64,000 nt of DNA from Gelidibacter sediminis (lineage in GTDB: Bacteria; Bacteroidota; Bacteroidia; Flavobacteriales; Flavobacteriaceae): the NCBI RefSeq assembly GCF_004364975.1, contig NZ_SOBW01000008.1, positions 62,001-126,000 on the forward strand. Reading direction: 5' to 3'. The notes under the pieces are model-generated. The model was given only the letters and a program-made list of their open reading frames with translations. It ran no database searches and had not been told where the DNA came from. The position numbers were made by a program, and so were the translations under genes. This document shows positions 61,351-64,000 of the stretch, piece after piece; positions within the stretch are counted from its first letter, which is position 1, and each line of letters begins with the position of its first letter.

Positions 61351-61450
61351 AGTCTTTAGTACTCAGTCTTCAGTCTTCAGTCCTCAGTTCTCAATAATCT
61401 GCAGACTTTCTGCCAACTGCTTACTGCTTACTGCCTACTATTTACTGATT
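61351..61450. repeat. Inverted heptanucleotide arrays in the trpG-trpD gap
   Basis: Half A, 61351-61392, is six units (AGTCTTT, AGTACTC, AGTCTTC, AGTCTTC, AGTCCTC, AGTTCTC) plus a decayed one to 61399. Half B, 61409-61450, is TCTGCCA, ACTGCTT, ACTGCTT, ACTGCCT, ACTATTT, ACTGATT. The halves are inverted, as in the trpD-trpC gap. The trpG stop (61442-61444) and its last two codons lie within half B. Confidence 0.92.
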
Positions 61451-62008
61451 AACCCAATTTTCCAAAATCTTTTTACCATGTGGTGTCAACACCGATTCAG
61501 GATGAAATTGTACGCCTTTCAAGTCATATTCTTTATGACGTATGGACATTACTTGACCGTTTTCATCTAAAGAGGTGGCTTCTAAAACCTCAGGTAAATT
61601 AGGATCGACCACCCACGAATGGTAACGTCCAACTTCAAATGTGTTTTCCAATCCATTAAATAACGATTCGTCAGTAACCGATTGTGTTACATTGGTCGAT
61701 ACGCCATGATAAACCGTATCTAAGTTGATTAGGGAGCCACCATAAACTTCACCAATAGCTTGCTGCCCTAAACAAACTCCCAAAATACTTTTAGTTGGGG
61801 CATAGGTTTTTATAATGTCTTTTAATAATCCGGCTTCATCAGGAATTCCTGGGCCTGGAGAGAGTACGATTTTTTCAAAGGCCTCTACATCATCCAAGCT
61901 CAGTTGGTCATTTCGTTTTACAGTAACTTCACAGCCTAAGTCTTCTAGATAGTGCACCAAATTGTAGGTAAAGCTGTCGTAATTATCTATAACTAATACT
62001 TTTTTCAT
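61442..62008 (-). CDS. trpG: Anthranilate synthase glutamine amidotransferase component
   Basis: A 188-residue class-I glutamine amidotransferase supplying ammonia to TrpE. VIDNYDSFTYNLVHYLEDLG opens it, the nucleophile is C79 (LGVCLGQQAIGEVYGG), and VQFHPESVLTPHG near 166-178 completes the triad. TrpE specificity over PabB is inferred from the operon. It begins two bases after the trpE stop. Confidence 0.97.
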   Translation of the reverse strand: MKKVLVIDNYDSFTYNLVHYLEDLGCEVTVKRNDQLSLDDVEAFEKIVLSPGPGIPDEAGLLKDIIKTYAPTKSILGVCLGQQAIGEVYGGSLINLDTVYHGVSTNVTQSVTDESLFNGLENTFEVGRYHSWVVDPNLPEVLEATSLDENGQVMSIRHKEYDLKGVQFHPESVLTPHGKKILENWVNQ

Positions 62009-62010
62009 AA

Positions 62011-63414
62011 TTATATCTCTTTGGCCATATCAATGGCTTTTGTTAAGGCTCCTAATTTGTTGTATACTTCCTGTAATTCGTCTTCAGGATTCGATTTGGA
62101 AACAATCCCAGCACCAGCTTGCCAATGCAGTTGGTGATTTTTGCTCAAAAACGTTCGGATCATTATCGCATGGTTAAAATTCCCATCAAAATCCATAAAT
62201 CCGATAGCACCACCGTAAAAATCGCGACTTGTTTTCTCGTACTTTTCAATGAGCTGCATGGCTTTATGTTTTGGTGCGCCACTTAAAGTTCCGGCCGGAA
62301 AGGTATCTGCTACCATTTGCATCGTTGTCGTGTCTTTATGTTTTTGCCCTGTCACTTTACTCACCAAATGGATGACATGTGAAAAGAATTGGACTTCTCT
62401 GTATTTTTCGACGGTGACTTGGCTGCCATGGCGACTCAAATCATTTCGTGCTAAATCGACCAACATCACGTGTTCTGCATTTTCTTTGTCATCAAGAGCT
62501 AATTTTTTGGCGAGCTCTGCATCTTTTTCATCATTTCCTGTACGTTTAAAGGTGCCAGCAATGGGATGGATTTCTGCTTTGTCTTTATTGATGACCAACT
62601 GCGCTTCTGGCGAACTTCCAAAAATCTTAAAATCGCCATAATCGAAATAGAAGAGGTAAGGGGATGGGTTGATACTTCTTAAGGCGCGGTATACATTAAA
62701 TTCGTCACCTTTAAATTGTTGCGAGAAGTTTTTGGAGAGCACCAATTGAAAAACATCGCCTCTAGCACAATGTTTTTTGGCAAGCACCACATTGTCTTTA
62801 TATTCATCATCTGTCAGATTAGAAGTCGTGGCGCCATCAGTAGTAAAATTAAAAGCTGCAAAGTTCTTCGATTTGATCAGCTGCAAGATTTCATCAATAT
62901 TATTATCAGTGTCATAGCAATGGGCAAATACATACGCCTCATTTTTGAAATGATTGATGGCGATAATATTTTGATACACGGCATAATAAATATCAGGAAT
63001 ATTTTGATGGCCTTCTTTTTTTGTGATTTCTACATCTTCAAAATAACGAACCGCATCATAAGCAATATAGCCAAACACACCATTGTTGATGAATTTAAAT
63101 TGGTCTTCAGTATGGGTTTTAAATCGTTTGGTAAACTTATGGATGACGTTAGCCACATCAGTCTCTGCAGTAATGGATTGGGTCAATTGACTCTTGTCTG
63201 GAAAGATTTCCGTAATCACTTCATCTTGAACTTTAATGGACGCAATAGGATTGCAGCAGATGTATGAAAAACTGTTATCGTTGGCGTGGTAATCACTACT
63301 TTCCAACAAAATACTATTCGGAAATTTATCCCTTATTTTTAGATAGATGCTTACAGGGGTAATGGTATCTGCAAGGATTTTTTTGTGATGTGTGTATAGA
63401 CTAAAGGTCTTCAT
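62011..63414 (-). CDS. trpE: Anthranilate synthase component I
   Basis: A 467-residue chorismate-utilising enzyme. I start at the ATG at 63414 (MKTFSLYTHHKK); an upstream TTG would add three residues. SILLESSDY near 34 is the LLES element that binds feedback tryptophan. The catalytic C-terminal domain shows PYLFYFDYGDFKIFGSSPEAQ, HPIAGTFKRTG, DLARNDLSRHG, SGAPKHKAMQLIEKYE and GAGIVSKSNPEDE. First enzyme of the pathway and first gene of the operon, directly behind an attenuator. Confidence 0.97.
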   Translation of the reverse strand: MKTFSLYTHHKKILADTITPVSIYLKIRDKFPNSILLESSDYHANDNSFSYICCNPIASIKVQDEVITEIFPDKSQLTQSITAETDVANVIHKFTKRFKTHTEDQFKFINNGVFGYIAYDAVRYFEDVEITKKEGHQNIPDIYYAVYQNIIAINHFKNEAYVFAHCYDTDNNIDEILQLIKSKNFAAFNFTTDGATTSNLTDDEYKDNVVLAKKHCARGDVFQLVLSKNFSQQFKGDEFNVYRALRSINPSPYLFYFDYGDFKIFGSSPEAQLVINKDKAEIHPIAGTFKRTGNDEKDAELAKKLALDDKENAEHVMLVDLARNDLSRHGSQVTVEKYREVQFFSHVIHLVSKVTGQKHKDTTTMQMVADTFPAGTLSGAPKHKAMQLIEKYEKTSRDFYGGAIGFMDFDGNFNHAIMIRTFLSKNHQLHWQAGAGIVSKSNPEDELQEVYNKLGALTKAIDMAKEI

Positions 63415-63429
63415 AGGTTTCAAAAGTTG

Positions 63430-63470
63430 TTAAAAAAGAAAAAGGCTTGTCGTGAATGACAAGCCTTTTT
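63430..63470 (-). terminator. trp operon attenuator (leader terminator)
   Basis: On the minus strand AAAAAGGCTTGTC (63470-63458), a six-base loop, and GACAAGCCTTTTT (63451-63439) form a perfect 13-bp stem followed by TTCTTTTTT, ending about 16 bases before the trpE ATG. A free 6-base segment of the leader, TCGTGA (63508-63503, overlapping the leader stop), is complementary to TCACGA in the terminator's loop and 3' arm and could act as the antiterminator. Confidence 0.9.
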
Positions 63471-63502
63471 TATATTAAATTTAAATATACAATAGCGTTA
63501 CC

Positions 63503-63559
63503 TCACGAATGTTGTTTCGAAAAGTTCCACCACCAAGTATGATTTAAAATTTTGTACAT
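63503..63559 (-). CDS. trpL: trp operon leader peptide
   Basis: An 18-residue peptide, MYKILNHTWWWNFSKQHS, with three consecutive TGG codons. It starts 9-15 bases after the expected transcription start and stops 33 bases before the terminator stem. The run of Trp codons directly ahead of a terminator in front of trpE is the hallmark of ribosome-mediated attenuation: with little charged tRNA-Trp the ribosome stalls at WWW and leaves the antiterminator segment free, otherwise it runs to the stop and the terminator forms. This layout resembles the Bacteroid-trp RNA class described by comparative genomics. Confidence 0.92.
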   Translation of the reverse strand: MYKILNHTWWWNFSKQHS

Positions 63560-63573
63560 AATTATTGTTTTGC

Positions 63574-63605
63574 CAAATATAGAAATGAAAAATTTAGTTT
63601 TCAAA
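63574..63605 (-). promoter_or_regulatory. trp operon promoter
   Basis: On the minus strand TTTG (63605-63602, -33 element) and TATATTTG (63581-63574, -7 element) are 20 bases apart, matching the Bacteroidota consensus. Transcription should start near 63568, just before the leader peptide ATG. Confidence 0.8.
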
Positions 63606-63630
63606 TAATTTGGCAATAAAATAAAAAAAA

Positions 63631-63652
63631 GGATCCCGAAAAATCGGGATCC
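63631..63652 (-). terminator. Terminator of the yceI-like gene
   Basis: GGATCCCGA-AAAA-TCGGGATCC is a perfect 9-bp stem, followed on the minus strand by eight Ts. It insulates the trp promoter from the upstream gene. Confidence 0.9.
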
Positions 63653-63685
63653 AATCACTAAATGTTGCTATTAATCAATTCTTAG

Positions 63686-64000
63686 TTAGAACTTAAGATT
63701 TACATTTAGATCAAATTCATCATAGATAGCTTTGTCAGCTAATCCATCAAAGAAACTAGTTGATCTGTATTTGATGTCATATTTAGTTCTGTCTACTTTC
63801 AATTTGGCAGTAGCAGTATTATTATCTTTAACAGTCATGTTGAATGTGTTAGGGAAAGTTATGCCTTTGATTGTTAAATCTCCAGTAACTTTATACTTGC
63901 CCGCTTTACCTTCAACTTTAGTGATTACAAATTTTGAAGTTTTATGATTGTCAACTCCGAAGAAATCGTCAGATTTTAAGTGACCTTCAAGTTTTCCTTT
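63686..64000 (-). CDS. YceI family protein, C-terminal part
   Basis: 105 codons, including the stop, are visible; the gene continues beyond the window. The sequence GHLKSDDFFGVDNHKTSKFVI, then GKYKVTGDLTIKGITFPNTF, and DRTKYDIKYRSTSFFDGLADKAIYDEFDLNVNL, is the C-terminal half of the YceI lipocalin-like barrel. The family binds isoprenoid or fatty-acyl lipids in the periplasm and is often stress-induced. The signal peptide lies outside the window. Confidence 0.9.
   Translation of the reverse strand, partial: KGKLEGHLKSDDFFGVDNHKTSKFVITKVEGKAGKYKVTGDLTIKGITFPNTFNMTVKDNNTATAKLKVDRTKYDIKYRSTSFFDGLADKAIYDEFDLNVNLKF

Noticed and set aside
60157-61450. Heptamer arrays as binding sites for the TRAP protein of tryptophan operons
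   Set aside because: TRAP binds G/UAG triplets spaced by two or three bases in the leader of the operon. Here CAG triplets recur every seven bases, in internal junctions and also near non-trp genes, and TRAP is a Firmicutes protein. The resemblance is superficial.
62716-63267. A 183-codon plus-strand frame opposite trpE
   Set aside because: It lies completely within the well-supported trpE gene, has no family resemblance and follows from trpE's codon bias.
63430-63470. The leader hairpin as an ordinary terminator of the yceI-like gene
   Set aside because: That gene already has its own terminator at 63631-63652, and the trp promoter lies between the two.
1-64000. Mobile elements, prophage, rRNA or tRNA genes
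   Set aside because: No transposase, integrase, phage or restriction gene and no rRNA- or tRNA-like sequence was recognised on reading either strand; the base composition looks even.

Overview
This window is a chromosomal segment of an AT-rich member of the Bacteroidota, most likely a marine Flavobacteriaceae. The evidence is: TAnnTTTG promoter elements in front of many genes; several proteins with CarboxypepD_reg-like domains and outer-membrane barrels; a DUF4295 gene after rpmB-rpmG; a bTHX gene; a flavobacterial type of GSCFA protein; bacillithiol synthesis (bshC); and a full-length E1-partner acyltransferase of the usual flavobacterial form. No rRNA, tRNA, CRISPR array, transposase, integrase or phage gene was found. 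It reads as ordinary core genome with unusually interesting non-coding DNA.

Layout. 1-9.4 kb: a CoA-binding protein, a sodium:solute symporter, recR, a glycosyltransferase, an E2 acyltransferase, a DnaQ-like exonuclease, an FAH-family enzyme, an Hpt protein, cinA, then rpmB-rpmG-DUF4295. 9.5-22.6 kb: ftsY, a lipoprotein amidase, rimO, two exported proteins including an M14 peptidase, bshC, a PLP decarboxylase and guaA. 22.6-32.3 kb: a LysM/PBP1 protein, OsmC, a DUF3820 protein, a BrkB-type membrane protein, era, der and a TonB-receptor-like barrel. 32.5-35.9 kb: a minus-strand cluster M23 peptidase-MerR-LemA-TPM-TPM. 36-49 kb: alaS, GSCFA, coaD, ddl, a PASTA protein, an RluA-type synthase, yaaA, bTHX, a TPR protein, a UDG-like protein, a TspO-like protein and ggt. 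49.4-56.4 kb: a DEAD-box helicase, VF530, DUF805, an esterase, a GNAT-nitrilase fusion, trmL and small proteins. 56.4-63.6 kb: the complete tryptophan operon trpEGDCFBA on the minus strand. The window ends inside a yceI-like gene.

The trp operon starts with a short leader peptide carrying three consecutive Trp codons, followed by a strong rho-independent terminator just before trpE. This is a textbook ribosome-mediated attenuator, probably the class called Bacteroid-trp RNA. The operon's gene junctions are also unusual: two gaps hold inverted arrays of a degenerate 7-base repeat, one gap holds three hairpins, and trpF appears to carry an in-frame insertion derived from a dispersed palindromic repeat.

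The most novel signal is the family of heptanucleotide arrays (consensus NNKCAGT on the sense strand of the gene just upstream in five of six loci). They occur at era, the barrel/TPM gap, alaS, trpD-trpC and trpG-trpD. They start at or just after stop codons, and at trpG and trpD they include the stop codon itself. Their function is unknown to me. Other small genes found outside long reading frames are bTHX, DUF4295, trpL, a 47-codon gene downstream of trpA and a candidate 46-codon gene divergent from guaA.
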